A stretch of DNA of 64,000 nucleotides from Aliidiomarina halalkaliphila (GTDB lineage Bacteria > Pseudomonadota > Gammaproteobacteria > Enterobacterales > Alteromonadaceae), in the NCBI RefSeq assembly GCF_007096385.1, contig NZ_VJWL01000002.1, positions 1 to 64,000 of the forward strand, read 5' to 3'. Position numbers and translations under genes: made by a program. Numbering within the stretch: the stretch's first letter is position 1; each line of letters starts with the position of its first letter. Of this stretch, positions 34,993 through 43,897 are shown piece after piece. The notes under the pieces were generated by a model. That model ran no database searches and was not told the origin of the DNA. It worked only from the letters and a program-made list of their open reading frames with translations.

Positions 34993-35916
34993 GTGAATTT
35001 TCTCAGTCGTTTTATTCTGGTGAATGCTCTTTTCTGGAGTTCATTCACACTTCTCGCGTCCGATATTGAAGACGATATCGATGCATGCGCTGAGAATGGG
35101 AAAGGCTGTGTCGATACCCGTACTTGGCATTTCAAATTATCTGCGGGTTATGGAGAGCGCAGTAATCCACTGCATGGTGCCAAAAACCTACCGATTTATG
35201 TCATTCCTGATGTGTATTATTACGGCGACCGTTTTTTCTTGGATAACGGCACGTTGGGCTACAGTCTGCGTCAACGGTCACGGTTCGAACTAAGCGCAAT
35301 CACCAAATTTAACCTTGAACGCGCTTATTTCGCCAGCAATCTCACTGGTTTCTGGCTCGGTAATCAAGTGGTGTCCGGTAGTGGCGATATTGGCTTCACA
35401 CCTCCTCCCGACGACAGCGATCCCACAGGCTCGTCCGGCAGCAGTGGTTTAACGTTAAACATTGACGACGTTGCGTCGCGCAAATGGGCGGTCGATGCGG
35501 GAATTCAGCTCGACTCGTATCCCTATCAGAATTTGCACCTTCGTATCCAAGTACTGACGGATATCACTGGCGTACACAATGGACAACAAGCCAATGTGCG
35601 TGTGGCAACACCACTGCAAGGCCGCTTTGGATTGATTGAATTAGGCGCCGAGCTGCACTGGAAAAGCGACGATCTGATTGATTATTACTACGGTATTGGA
35701 CCGCGGGACCAAGGCGTGCCCCCGGCGTACTATTACCAAGGTAGCTCGGTGTGGCAGCCTGCGCTCACCCTGTCTTGGCACTACCCGCTTGCAGAAAAAT
35801 GGAGCTGGGTGAGTAGTGGTCGTATGCAATGGTTAGGGTCGGGCATGAGCGATAGCCCCTTGGTGGAGCGACGCCATGTGTTCACCTTCTTTACGGGGGT
35901 GCAATATCGCTTCTAG
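34993..35916 (+). CDS. MipA/OmpV-family outer-membrane protein
   Basis: A 307-residue barrel protein of the MipA/OmpV family. The GTG start at 34993 (AAGG eight bases upstream) gives a clean signal peptide ending FTLLAS near residue 23. Family features include GYGERSNPLHGAKNLPIYV near the N-terminus of the mature part and YYGIGPRDQGVPPAYY, ending in aromatic YRF as barrel proteins do. It heads a MipA-DUF3019-regulator-kinase unit. MipA in E. coli links peptidoglycan synthases; OmpV-like members are porins or stress-induced. The role here is open. Confidence 0.88.
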   Translation: MNFLSRFILVNALFWSSFTLLASDIEDDIDACAENGKGCVDTRTWHFKLSAGYGERSNPLHGAKNLPIYVIPDVYYYGDRFFLDNGTLGYSLRQRSRFELSAITKFNLERAYFASNLTGFWLGNQVVSGSGDIGFTPPPDDSDPTGSSGSSGLTLNIDDVASRKWAVDAGIQLDSYPYQNLHLRIQVLTDITGVHNGQQANVRVATPLQGRFGLIELGAELHWKSDDLIDYYYGIGPRDQGVPPAYYYQGSSVWQPALTLSWHYPLAEKWSWVSSGRMQWLGSGMSDSPLVERRHVFTFFTGVQYRF

Positions 35917-36307
35917 TCTGCTTCCTGCGGTGCTCTTGCTCATAGCAAGCGGCACCACTGAATCAACAGACAACCAAACCGAACCGTGTTTGGCTGAAGC
36001 CTGTTTGTCGGCAAAACCCGAAGTGTGCATTGTTGAGCGAGCCGATGAGGTGTGCTTACAAGAATTGCGTGTTCATTGGGTAACTCAAGAGATTCAACCG
36101 GTTTGTTTAGCCTTGGGCGAGCACGAATTACAGTGCTGGCAAAACAGCGATGAAGGTAGCTATCAAGGACAATTCGAATGGCCGCGTCAAGGCCGCTTAA
36201 CCCTGCTTAACGGCTATGGTGATGTGATCGTGTATTTAGAAATATCTACCCAGAGTTTACGACCGCGTCAGCGCCGTCGACTCGGTTCGCCATGGAGTAT
36301 CTTTTAA
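35876..36307 (+). CDS. DUF3019 secreted protein
   Basis: A 143-residue exported protein with the DUF3019 layout. After a signal-like stretch (SSLLPAVLLLIASG), the mature part has CLSAKPEVCIV, ELRVHWVTQ, QPVCLALGEHELQCW and L-T-L-L-NGYGDVIVYLEI, with paired cysteines. Function unknown. The ATG at 35876 overlaps the mipA end by 41 bases, with GGAG seven bases upstream. Its stop overlaps the regulator start as TAATG. In families I know, DUF3019 travels with MipA and an OmpR/RstA-type two-component system, which suggests a sensor-partner role in the periplasm. Confidence 0.82.
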   Translation: MCSPSLRGCNIASSLLPAVLLLIASGTTESTDNQTEPCLAEACLSAKPEVCIVERADEVCLQELRVHWVTQEIQPVCLALGEHELQCWQNSDEGSYQGQFEWPRQGRLTLLNGYGDVIVYLEISTQSLRPRQRRRLGSPWSIF

Positions 36308-37008
36308 TGTCGAAACGAATTCTAATCGCAGAAGATGATACACGGCTTGCCAAGCTGATCTCAGACTATTTGCGCCAGCAGCAATTCGAAGTGTTCTGGG
36401 AAGCCGATGGTAATCGCGTATTGCCAGCGGTAAAACGTCATGAACCGGATCTGTTGATCCTGGATGTCATGCTTCCGGGCCGGGACGGCTTTGATCTGTG
36501 CCGAGCCATTCGAGGATCCTTTCGCGGACCTATCTTAATGTTTACTGCACGCGAGAGTGACATCGATCAGGTCTTAGGTCTTGAATTAGGTGCCGACGAC
36601 TATGTCGTTAAGCCCGTAGAGCCACGGGTGTTATTAGCGCGAGTACAGGCGTTGCTGCGACGCTCTGGAGGCGTAGGGAATGCCAACGCCCAACAGCAAC
36701 TCAATTTTGGTTCCCTTAAACTGAACGCCCGGGCACAAACCGTGGAGTTTCGCGGCGAGCCAGTGGTCCTGACCAGCCATGAGTTTGAACTGTTTTGGTA
36801 TTTGGCGGAACGTGCGGGCAGTGTGGTCACGCGAGAATCCATCCACCGAGATGTGATCGGCCGCGAATACGATGGCTTAGATCGCACCGTCGATATGCGG
36901 GTGTCACATCTGCGCCGCAAAGTATTCGACGACCAAAAACAACCCACTCGATTAAAAACCGTGTGGGGCAAGGGGTATTTGTTTGTACCCGACGCCTGGA
37001 ACGATTAA
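36307..37008 (+). CDS. OmpR/RstA-family response regulator
   Basis: A 233-residue regulator with a receiver domain (2-118; phospho-Asp D53 in LLILDVMLPG, acidic pair EDD near residues 9-11) and an OmpR-type winged helix (about 138-230, ending TVWGKGYLFVPDAW). The ATG at 36307 has GGAG nine bases upstream and overlaps the DUF3019 stop. It works with the kinase encoded four bases downstream. The upstream mipA gene is a natural candidate target. Confidence 0.93.
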   Translation: MSKRILIAEDDTRLAKLISDYLRQQQFEVFWEADGNRVLPAVKRHEPDLLILDVMLPGRDGFDLCRAIRGSFRGPILMFTARESDIDQVLGLELGADDYVVKPVEPRVLLARVQALLRRSGGVGNANAQQQLNFGSLKLNARAQTVEFRGEPVVLTSHEFELFWYLAERAGSVVTRESIHRDVIGREYDGLDRTVDMRVSHLRRKVFDDQKQPTRLKTVWGKGYLFVPDAWND

Positions 37009-37011
37009 GTC

Positions 37012-38232
37012 ATGCGCCGCCTGCTCACCCATTTTTATGTATTTTTGCTCCTCGCCATTATTGGCTTAGGATGGAGCCTCGAGCAGGTCTGGCGGGATTA
37101 CCAACCTGAGATTCCTCCTTGGTTTTCAGCCCTTACCCAAAGTGTGAGTTCACTCACCGCGCAAGCCGAATCACCCGATCAATTAAGCGAACAAATCGGC
37201 TTAGCCGTCGTGGTTGTGGGTGATGGTCGTGTGGGTTGGCCAGAAGCGGAGCAACGTCGCCTGCAGCAAGGAGAGGCATTGCCCGTATTTAGTGCCGACC
37301 AAAGCTTGTATTTGTACCTGAAGAAGGACGACGTGGTCTGGCGCATTGGTCCTATTGCCGATGGCACCGAATCCACCAACTATTGGTACCATCTTCTATT
37401 TTTTGTATTACTCGCCTTGCTCACCACCTTATGGATTCGCCCATTGGCCCGTGATCTGCACAGTTTAGAGAGCCATCTTAATACCTTTGCAACAGATCAG
37501 TCGCAAACCCTACAGTTACCCAAACGCAGTTTAATTCAGGGGTTGGCCAATAGCTTTAACCGCATGCGCAACCAGATTCAGCACTTACTGGGTTTACAGC
37601 GGGAGCTGACCAGCGCTGTATCCCACGATTTGCGCACCCCATTAGCACGCATGAAGTTTATCCTTGAAATGCCCGACAGCCCGGAAGTCCGCGAAGCCCT
37701 GTCTGAAAACGTGGAAGAGATGGAATCTCTGGTAGAAACCTTGCTCGACTATGCCCGATTGGAAGGCCAAGAAGAGCTTCTGGAGCTTAGTGCCGTGAAT
37801 CTTACCGAGTTATGCGAAAACCTTGCTGAAAAACTCGAGCAGCTACCTGGGCCACCGATTTCTCTCCATTTACCCGCACAATGTGTGGTGGCCTGCGATG
37901 GTCATTATCTTGAGCGCGCAATACAAAACTTGGTACAAAATGCCCGCCGTCATGCGCTAGCGAAGGTGGCCGTGCATATAGAACCCAGCCCCAAACACAT
38001 CCAGATTCACGTCGACGATGATGGTTCTGGCATTGCTGACCACGAAAAAGAACGGGTGCTACAGCCATTTGTTCGCTTAGAAACTAGCCGTTCACGCCAA
38101 AGTGGTGGGGTGGGTTTGGGCTTAACCATCGTCGCTCGCATTGTGGAGTGGCATCACGGTCGCATCGACATCACCCGCAGCCCTCTGGGTGGTTCTCGCT
38201 TTACTATGACACTCCCGCGGCGTACACAGTAA
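37012..38232 (+). CDS. RstB-like sensor histidine kinase
   Basis: A 406-residue membrane kinase. Two helices (about 5-24 and 126-145) bound a periplasmic loop of about 100 residues. HAMP is followed by the dimerisation box with H205 in SAVSHDLRTPLARMKFILEM, close to RstB. The ATPase domain has NLVQNARRHA, DDDGSGI and GVGLGLTIV. It is the last gene of the MipA-DUF3019 unit. The stimulus is unknown but probably sensed in the periplasm, where DUF3019 resides. Confidence 0.93.
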   Translation: MRRLLTHFYVFLLLAIIGLGWSLEQVWRDYQPEIPPWFSALTQSVSSLTAQAESPDQLSEQIGLAVVVVGDGRVGWPEAEQRRLQQGEALPVFSADQSLYLYLKKDDVVWRIGPIADGTESTNYWYHLLFFVLLALLTTLWIRPLARDLHSLESHLNTFATDQSQTLQLPKRSLIQGLANSFNRMRNQIQHLLGLQRELTSAVSHDLRTPLARMKFILEMPDSPEVREALSENVEEMESLVETLLDYARLEGQEELLELSAVNLTELCENLAEKLEQLPGPPISLHLPAQCVVACDGHYLERAIQNLVQNARRHALAKVAVHIEPSPKHIQIHVDDDGSGIADHEKERVLQPFVRLETSRSRQSGGVGLGLTIVARIVEWHHGRIDITRSPLGGSRFTMTLPRRTQ

Positions 38233-38401
38233 TTCCTTTAAATCTGCACATTTAGGCCCTTTCATACACTTTTATACAAAATGACAACCTATTGAAAAAT
38301 ATTGCTTTTCTTGCTTCTCCTGAGTGTTCCTTATGCCGCCCCATATTGTGCTATTGAACTGAACTCATCAATATAAGCCTAAACTTATACACGGAGCACC
38401 C

Positions 38402-38458
38402 ATGCACAAATGCATTCTGAGTGCTTTACTTGAAAGAGATAGGCAAAGAACGAGGTGA
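38402..38458 (+). CDS. Possible 18-residue leader peptide upstream of the VWA/channel operon
   Basis: ATG at 38402 with GGAG five bases upstream opens an 18-codon frame (MHKCILSALLERDRQRTR) ending in TGA at 38456-38458, four bases before the next start at 38463. The next gene's ribosome binding site (GAGGTGAGG) lies within the last codons and stop. This is the geometry of a translationally coupled upstream frame. It may be regulatory rather than a functional peptide, or chance. Confidence 0.4.
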   Translation: MHKCILSALLERDRQRTR

Positions 38459-38462
38459 GGCT

Positions 38463-39047
38463 ATGCGCACAATACAGCACGTTCTAACACAACAACGCAC
38501 GCCCGTGCTTGTCGGCGCGTTTGCCTTGCTGTGCCTTGTGCCTTTTGCACTGACAGCCAATGAGACCGCCACGAGCGAGGCCGCTAAGCAGCCACCGCCG
38601 TTCTTCTTTTCCGACTGTTCTCATTTAGTGTTTGATTCGCGGGAAGGTGAAGAACTCACGCGGGCGGAACGCATCGCAGTACTCAACGCAGATATTGAAG
38701 CCAATTTGGGCAAACATGAAGCCTGCATGGCTGCGGCCGCTGCCGCCGGCCAAGATCGCATGAGTGACGCAGGTGCAACTGGCGGCGCCAATGGCGGCAG
38801 CGATACGGCTCAACAAACGGTTCAACAATCCAGTCCGACTCAGCAGGCTGAGGATGACCCACAGGAGCAAAGGGATCAAGCCCAACGCGACACCGCCGAC
38901 CCTTCTCGAGAGCATCAGGGTAGTGAGCGTCAAACGGGAAGTTCTGCGGTATGCGACGCCATCAAAACAGGACTCGATGAAGCCACAACCGAAAGCGAAA
39001 AAGAGCATTTTGAAGCGTTAGCAAAAGAATATGGATGCCGGTCTTAA
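38463..39047 (+). CDS. Exported protein with two cysteine-pair modules (system gene 1)
   Basis: A 194-residue protein I do not recognise. A signal peptide or anchor covers residues about 14-32 (VLVGAFALLCLVPFALTA). Outside it are four cysteines: C52 and C88 bound one helical module, C164 and C192 bound another. Between them is a low-complexity Gln/Asp/Ser-rich linker (about 105-155). The two modules could each be closed by a disulfide in the periplasm. It is the first substantial gene of a run of same-strand genes reaching 46833. Function unknown; an extended periplasmic linker between two partners would fit. Confidence 0.7.
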   Translation: MRTIQHVLTQQRTPVLVGAFALLCLVPFALTANETATSEAAKQPPPFFFSDCSHLVFDSREGEELTRAERIAVLNADIEANLGKHEACMAAAAAAGQDRMSDAGATGGANGGSDTAQQTVQQSSPTQQAEDDPQEQRDQAQRDTADPSREHQGSERQTGSSAVCDAIKTGLDEATTESEKEHFEALAKEYGCRS

Positions 39048-39084
39048 ACAACACAAGTCGGCTTGCAATACATTAGGAGTACTT

Positions 39085-40353
39085 ATGAATAACCCATGGC
39101 CTGTTTATCAAACGATAACGCGTTTAGTCGCCGGCGCATGCATTGCCTTGGCGCTGAGCGCCTGCCAAACCACGAATGTAAATTCGGTTGGTCCAAATGC
39201 GACTGGGCCAGGAGGAACCACCATTACCGGTACCCAAAACCGTACTTATAACTATCCGTCGGATGTGTATTTAAGTGTCGCCATCCCCGTGTTTGACCCA
39301 GGCTTGCCCATGGACTCACAGGGAAATCTGGATTACGGCAAAGTGCACGACTTAGATATTTGGCCCCAAGTGCGTCGCTTAGAAGCGAACCGATTTGCGG
39401 TGGATACTAAGCGCGCATTAGCCGAAACCAATGCTTTTAGCAATTTGAGCGTTACCCCCGATGCCAATGCATCGGCGGATGTGTATGTACTCGGTACCAT
39501 TAACCACTCCGATACGGAAACCCTTAACCTTACCGTGCAAGTACGCGACGCAACCAACCACTTATGGGGCGAACGTACCTTTGAGTACCGCGTTCACGAA
39601 GGCTTTTATCGCGATGCCTTTAATCAGGGCAAGAACCCCTATGATCCTATGTTTAAAACCATTGCCAGCTATGTTTACGACTTGCTGCTAGATAGAACCG
39701 ACGAGCAAAAGCTGACGATTCAGCGGGTTGGTCAATTGCGTTATGCCGCCATGTACAGCCCGGAATCGATGGCACCTTACATCAATGAGCGCAGCACTCG
39801 AAATGGCAATCGCTATACCCTCAACGGCTTCCCTGCAGAGAATGATCCGATGTTCCAGCGTATTCAGGTAATTCAAGCAGAAGATCAGGCGTTTATTGAT
39901 AATCTGCAAACCAACTACGATGCCTTCTACGCAGAGAGTGATTCCAGTTATTTGGATTATCATCAGGAAACCTTACCCATCGCTGCGGAAATTCGCCGCG
40001 AAAAAGCGCGGCGGGCAAGTCAGCAAATCACTGCCGTATTAGCGGCTGTGGGTACCGCGTTGTTGATTCGTAACTCGGATTCAACGGCCGGTGAAGTTGG
40101 GGCCTATGTATTAGGAGCTACTTCCTTGTACAACCTATCTGGTGCGGTGGAGTCGAATCGCAACTTGCGCTTCCAGCGTCAGCAACTCAGCGAAATGGGT
40201 CAAAGTTTGGATATTAAAGTCACGCCACAAGTGGTGGAATTTAATAATCAACGCATTGAACTGCAAGGTAGTGCGCGTGAGCAGTACACCCAATTACGTG
40301 CTCAATTGCAGGCAATTCACGCCATTGAGTCTACTCCTGATCAGCAACTGTAA
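39085..40353 (+). CDS. Outer-membrane-type lipoprotein (system gene 2)
   Basis: A 422-residue lipoprotein. The lipobox LSAC places the lipidated Cys at 27, followed by QTT (no Asp at +2), which favours outer-membrane sorting. Residues about 50-200 resemble the CsgG/TolB-N-like fold of envelope lipoproteins (AIPVFDPG, then SADVYVLGTINHSDTETLNLTVQVRD, where a promoter-like sensor of partner proteins is common in LpoB/CsgG relatives). A glycine/alanine-rich helical segment (about 325-360) and a Gln-rich tail follow. The ATG at 39085 has AGGAG upstream. It probably forms the outer-membrane end of the complex made by the downstream genes. Confidence 0.75.
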   Translation: MNNPWPVYQTITRLVAGACIALALSACQTTNVNSVGPNATGPGGTTITGTQNRTYNYPSDVYLSVAIPVFDPGLPMDSQGNLDYGKVHDLDIWPQVRRLEANRFAVDTKRALAETNAFSNLSVTPDANASADVYVLGTINHSDTETLNLTVQVRDATNHLWGERTFEYRVHEGFYRDAFNQGKNPYDPMFKTIASYVYDLLLDRTDEQKLTIQRVGQLRYAAMYSPESMAPYINERSTRNGNRYTLNGFPAENDPMFQRIQVIQAEDQAFIDNLQTNYDAFYAESDSSYLDYHQETLPIAAEIRREKARRASQQITAVLAAVGTALLIRNSDSTAGEVGAYVLGATSLYNLSGAVESNRNLRFQRQQLSEMGQSLDIKVTPQVVEFNNQRIELQGSAREQYTQLRAQLQAIHAIESTPDQQL

Positions 40354-40361
40354 GGTACGCC

Positions 40362-41801
40362 GTGTCGAACATTGATGACTCTATCTCACGGGATAAACAG
40401 GAACGGCAGGCGCAGTTCAGAAAAATTGGATTAGGTAGTGTGGTGGTACTCATTGTACTCGCCTTTGGATATGGGGCTTGGGGGTTATGGAATGCCTTTG
40501 CCCCCACGCCCGGGCCAACTCCAGTCCCCGTCGTTGAAGAACCCCGCGAACGAGGTTCTGACGATACCGACCCTGAACAACGTCGCTTAGCCCAAGAAGC
40601 CTTATCAGCTACGCGCAGCCGACTGCAACGCGCTGAGCGCGAGCTCCAATTTGCCGAAACAAAAGCGACGACTCTGACCCGTTTGCGTAGCGATCTCGAC
40701 GAAGCCGTTGCCACCTATACCTTGGGTTTCCATGCCCAAGCCAATGATCAGTTGGAGCGCATCAATAACGCACTCGACCAAGCAATTGCTGATTTTGAAA
40801 GCCGTTATACTCAGGCCTACATAAATGCCGCAGAGGCCTTTGCATTGGGGCAAATTGAACAAGCCGATCGCTACAATCGCGAGGCCTTGTTATTGAATCC
40901 CGACCACGAAGACGCCCGTGCTCTGCAAGCTCGCATTGATGTGTACACGGATGTGCAGGCGTTACTCGAACGTGCCCATGTCGCCAAAATGGAAAACCAG
41001 TTAGAACGGCAACGTGATTACTTACGGGAAATAACTCTTTTAGATCCCGCCCATGATGATGCCGCACACCGCTTACGTGAGGTTGAACAAGAGCTCACCG
41101 AGCAAGCCTATTTGTCAGCGCTGAATCAAGCCATTCGTGCTCTCGATGCGGGGGAGTTGCAACAAGCCCAAGCCGCTGTGCAGCGTGCTAATGGAATTAT
41201 CCCTAACCGAGCGGAAACCGTAAGCCTGCGCAGCCGAATTCAAACGGCAATCAATGCCCGAGAATTACAAACTATCGAACAGCAATTAGTGGCATTTGCC
41301 GCCGCCGATGAATGGTCAACCGTGGCCATGGTTGCGAATAACGCCTTACAACGCCACCCAGGACACCCGGCATCTCAGCAAGCGTTAGAAAAAGCGCAAC
41401 AGATTCAGCAGGTGCGCTCTCGGGTAAGCAATTACATCGCGCGCCCGGAGCGCTTGAATGATCTCACCGTATTGGCTAATGCCCAGCAAACTCTAAAAGC
41501 GGGCGAAGTCTTTGCTAACGACAGTCCCCGTCTGGCCGCTGAGCTTGATACCTTGCATGAACTCATCGAAGAAGCCAATCAGCCGATTGAGGTCATTCTT
41601 AGCAGTGATAACCGCACTTTCGTGCGGGTTCTCGGTGTCGGTAACGTGGGAATTCATAATGAATACACTTTTTCCTTGAAACCTGGGGTGTACCAATTTG
41701 AAGGGCGCCGCGAAGGCTACCGTTCAAAGATCATCACCGTGACCGTAGCACGTGATGCTGCACCAGTAAGAGTGAGGTTGGTGTGCGATGAACGCGTCTA
41801 A
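40362..41801 (+). CDS. Membrane-anchored helical-repeat protein with PEGA-like tail (system gene 3)
   Basis: A 479-residue type II membrane protein. A short cytosolic N-terminus is followed by one helix (about 24-46) and a proline-rich stretch. A long alpha-helical region (about 75-390) then has TPR-like repeats (AEAFALGQIEQADRYNREALLLNPDHEDAR and similar, each about 34 residues). The last 75 residues are beta-rich and PEGA-like (NEYTFSLKPGVYQFEGRREGY). The bulk should lie in the periplasm. Its 3' end overlaps the next gene by 14 bases. TPR regions bind proteins, so it may be the scaffold of the system. Confidence 0.75.
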   Translation: MSNIDDSISRDKQERQAQFRKIGLGSVVVLIVLAFGYGAWGLWNAFAPTPGPTPVPVVEEPRERGSDDTDPEQRRLAQEALSATRSRLQRAERELQFAETKATTLTRLRSDLDEAVATYTLGFHAQANDQLERINNALDQAIADFESRYTQAYINAAEAFALGQIEQADRYNREALLLNPDHEDARALQARIDVYTDVQALLERAHVAKMENQLERQRDYLREITLLDPAHDDAAHRLREVEQELTEQAYLSALNQAIRALDAGELQQAQAAVQRANGIIPNRAETVSLRSRIQTAINARELQTIEQQLVAFAAADEWSTVAMVANNALQRHPGHPASQQALEKAQQIQQVRSRVSNYIARPERLNDLTVLANAQQTLKAGEVFANDSPRLAAELDTLHELIEEANQPIEVILSSDNRTFVRVLGVGNVGIHNEYTFSLKPGVYQFEGRREGYRSKIITVTVARDAAPVRVRLVCDERV

Positions 41802-43872
41802 CGATAAGCAAAACCCAAATGCACCCGAGCAAGAGCAATCGGAGAACCGTGGGGGCGAAACCGAGACGCCGCCAAAACGTCATGCCATCGACGACGGTAT
41901 AGACTCGGGTATCAAAAAACATCGTCTCTTTGTGGTGCTAAGCGCCGCAATCATGGCGGTGTTGCTGTTACTGTATTTGAGCTGGATTACGTTGCTGGAA
42001 GGCTATGCCATTGTAATCGGCCCCGAGGATGCCCATCCCCATGCCACAGTAGAGCGCGTCTCCGGTATTGGTTTTGTTGCAGGCACCACCGTGTATACCT
42101 TAGGTGGCTCACTGGAGATTGAAGCATCGGCCCCTCTGTATTACAGTCAGCGCGTACAACTAAACCAACAAAGCCCGCCGCGCATTGATATCTTGCTCGA
42201 GCCGTTACCGGCCCAGCTCACGGCAACCACCGAACCGGCCCTCGTTGATGGCGAATGGCGCATTGATGGTACCTACCGTTTTACCGGAGCAATCGCCGAG
42301 TTCGAACTGCCCGAAGGCACCTACGAACTTACGTTCTCCCATCCATTTTTTCATGACACGTCCACCATTATTGAGGCAGACAAAGGGGCGGAGTTAAATC
42401 ATACCTTTGCCCTAGAGCCGATCCTTGGCCGCCTAGAGATCGCGTCGTCACCCGCAGGCGCTCGCGTGACCATTAATGGCGAAGAGGCAGGGGTCACACC
42501 CTTGCAACTGGATCGCGTCGGTGGTGAATATGAGGTCGTCGTGCGCGCCGAGGGTTACGAGCCCATTGTGGATACCCTCACCGTTCGCCAACAACGACCG
42601 GTGGACCAACGGAATTACCAACTTGATCTACTTAAAGCAACGCTCGTCGCCAATGTAACCCCTAGCGGCGGTGTGCTTGTGGTCAATGATCAGCCGGTAA
42701 GCAATCCTGCGCGAGTGAACGCGAATGAATCCTTGCGCGTGCGCTACGAAAAAGCCGGTTATCAAAGCCAAGAGCAGACACTGCGGCTGGCGCCAGATAG
42801 CCGTGAAACCGTGCAATTTCGGTTAGAACCGGAAATGGGTCAGGTGCGCATCACTGCCAATAAGCCCGCACAAGTGTGGATAAACGGCCAACTACAAGGC
42901 ACCACACCGCTGACGCTTACTTTGCAAGCATTACCCCAACAAATTGAGTTTCGTCGCGAATATTACCGTAGCCAACGGGTTTCGGTGACCCCCAGTGCCG
43001 CCACTACCCGAGCGGTGCATGGCGAGTTGATGGAAGAGTTCGATGCGCGCCGGGCAGAAAACAAACCCCTGTTCGCCAATACCATCGGTATCCAATTGCT
43101 GCCGGTGCAGCCGAGCAGCTTCACCATGGGGTCGCCGATGACGGAAACCGGGCGTCTGCGCAATGAGATTCAGCGACCTGTCTCCTTTACCCGCAATTTT
43201 TGGGTTTCCGAGAAGCACATCACCGAAGGGCAGTTTGCCCGCTTTCGAAATGCAGGCGACACCGAAAGCACACTGCCGGTAACCAATGTGAGCTGGCTCG
43301 ATGCGGCGCGTTTTACCAATTGGTTAAGCGAACAAGAAGGCTTGATTCCGTTTTATATCATTCAGAACAATGCCCTCGTGGGCGTGCGCCAAGAATCCCG
43401 CGGGTATCGGTTACCTAGCGAGGCCGAATGGGAGTTTATTGCCAAACATTATCGGCGCGCGGCGCGCACCACCTATGTCTGGGGCAATCAATCAAATCTA
43501 CGCGAAGGCATCGCAAACTTTGCTGATGAAGCCTTACGGGGTGAGCAAACCTTTGTGCTCGCCAACTATAAAGACTCCCATAAAGACCTTGCGCCGGTAG
43601 GCAGTTACGCTGCCGATCGGAATGGATTCTATGATCTCGATGGAAATGTCCGGGAATGGGTACACGACCGCTATGGATTAATTCCGGCATCGCCACCGGC
43701 GCTGGCGGACGCTAAAACTGATTATTTGGGCCCAGACAGTGGCCGCGGCAACGTGGTGAAAGGGGCTTCCTATTTAACCGGACAAGCGCACTTGCTGCGC
43801 GCGAGCGTTCGTTACCAAGGCACCGAGCCGGAGGGCGACATTGGCTTTCGCATTGCCCGATATCATGATTAA
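41788..43872 (+). CDS. Type II membrane protein with PEGA repeats and FGE-like domain (system gene 4)
   Basis: A 694-residue protein. A polar cytosolic tail is followed by one membrane helix (about 47-71). Several PEGA-type beta repeats come next (for example LEIASSPAGARVTINGEEAG and VRITANKPAQVWINGQLQG, about 210-410). The C-terminal 265 residues form an FGE-sulfatase/SUMF-type domain (FTMGSPMTETGR, LPSEAEWEFIAK, DLDGNVREWVHDR, ending DIGFRIAR). In this domain I see no cysteines, so the copper-binding Cys pair of true formylglycine-generating enzymes is missing and a binding rather than catalytic role is likely. No sulfatase gene is nearby. PEGA domains are often found in surface-layer and cell-wall contact proteins. 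Confidence 0.82.
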   Translation: MNASNDKQNPNAPEQEQSENRGGETETPPKRHAIDDGIDSGIKKHRLFVVLSAAIMAVLLLLYLSWITLLEGYAIVIGPEDAHPHATVERVSGIGFVAGTTVYTLGGSLEIEASAPLYYSQRVQLNQQSPPRIDILLEPLPAQLTATTEPALVDGEWRIDGTYRFTGAIAEFELPEGTYELTFSHPFFHDTSTIIEADKGAELNHTFALEPILGRLEIASSPAGARVTINGEEAGVTPLQLDRVGGEYEVVVRAEGYEPIVDTLTVRQQRPVDQRNYQLDLLKATLVANVTPSGGVLVVNDQPVSNPARVNANESLRVRYEKAGYQSQEQTLRLAPDSRETVQFRLEPEMGQVRITANKPAQVWINGQLQGTTPLTLTLQALPQQIEFRREYYRSQRVSVTPSAATTRAVHGELMEEFDARRAENKPLFANTIGIQLLPVQPSSFTMGSPMTETGRLRNEIQRPVSFTRNFWVSEKHITEGQFARFRNAGDTESTLPVTNVSWLDAARFTNWLSEQEGLIPFYIIQNNALVGVRQESRGYRLPSEAEWEFIAKHYRRAARTTYVWGNQSNLREGIANFADEALRGEQTFVLANYKDSHKDLAPVGSYAADRNGFYDLDGNVREWVHDRYGLIPASPPALADAKTDYLGPDSGRGNVVKGASYLTGQAHLLRASVRYQGTEPEGDIGFRIARYHD

Positions 43873-43897
43873 CTAAGTTTTTCTTGGAGGTGGTGAC

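Noticed and set aside
41788-43872. Sulfatase-activating enzyme
   Set aside because: No cysteines in the FGE-like domain and no sulfatase gene in the window.
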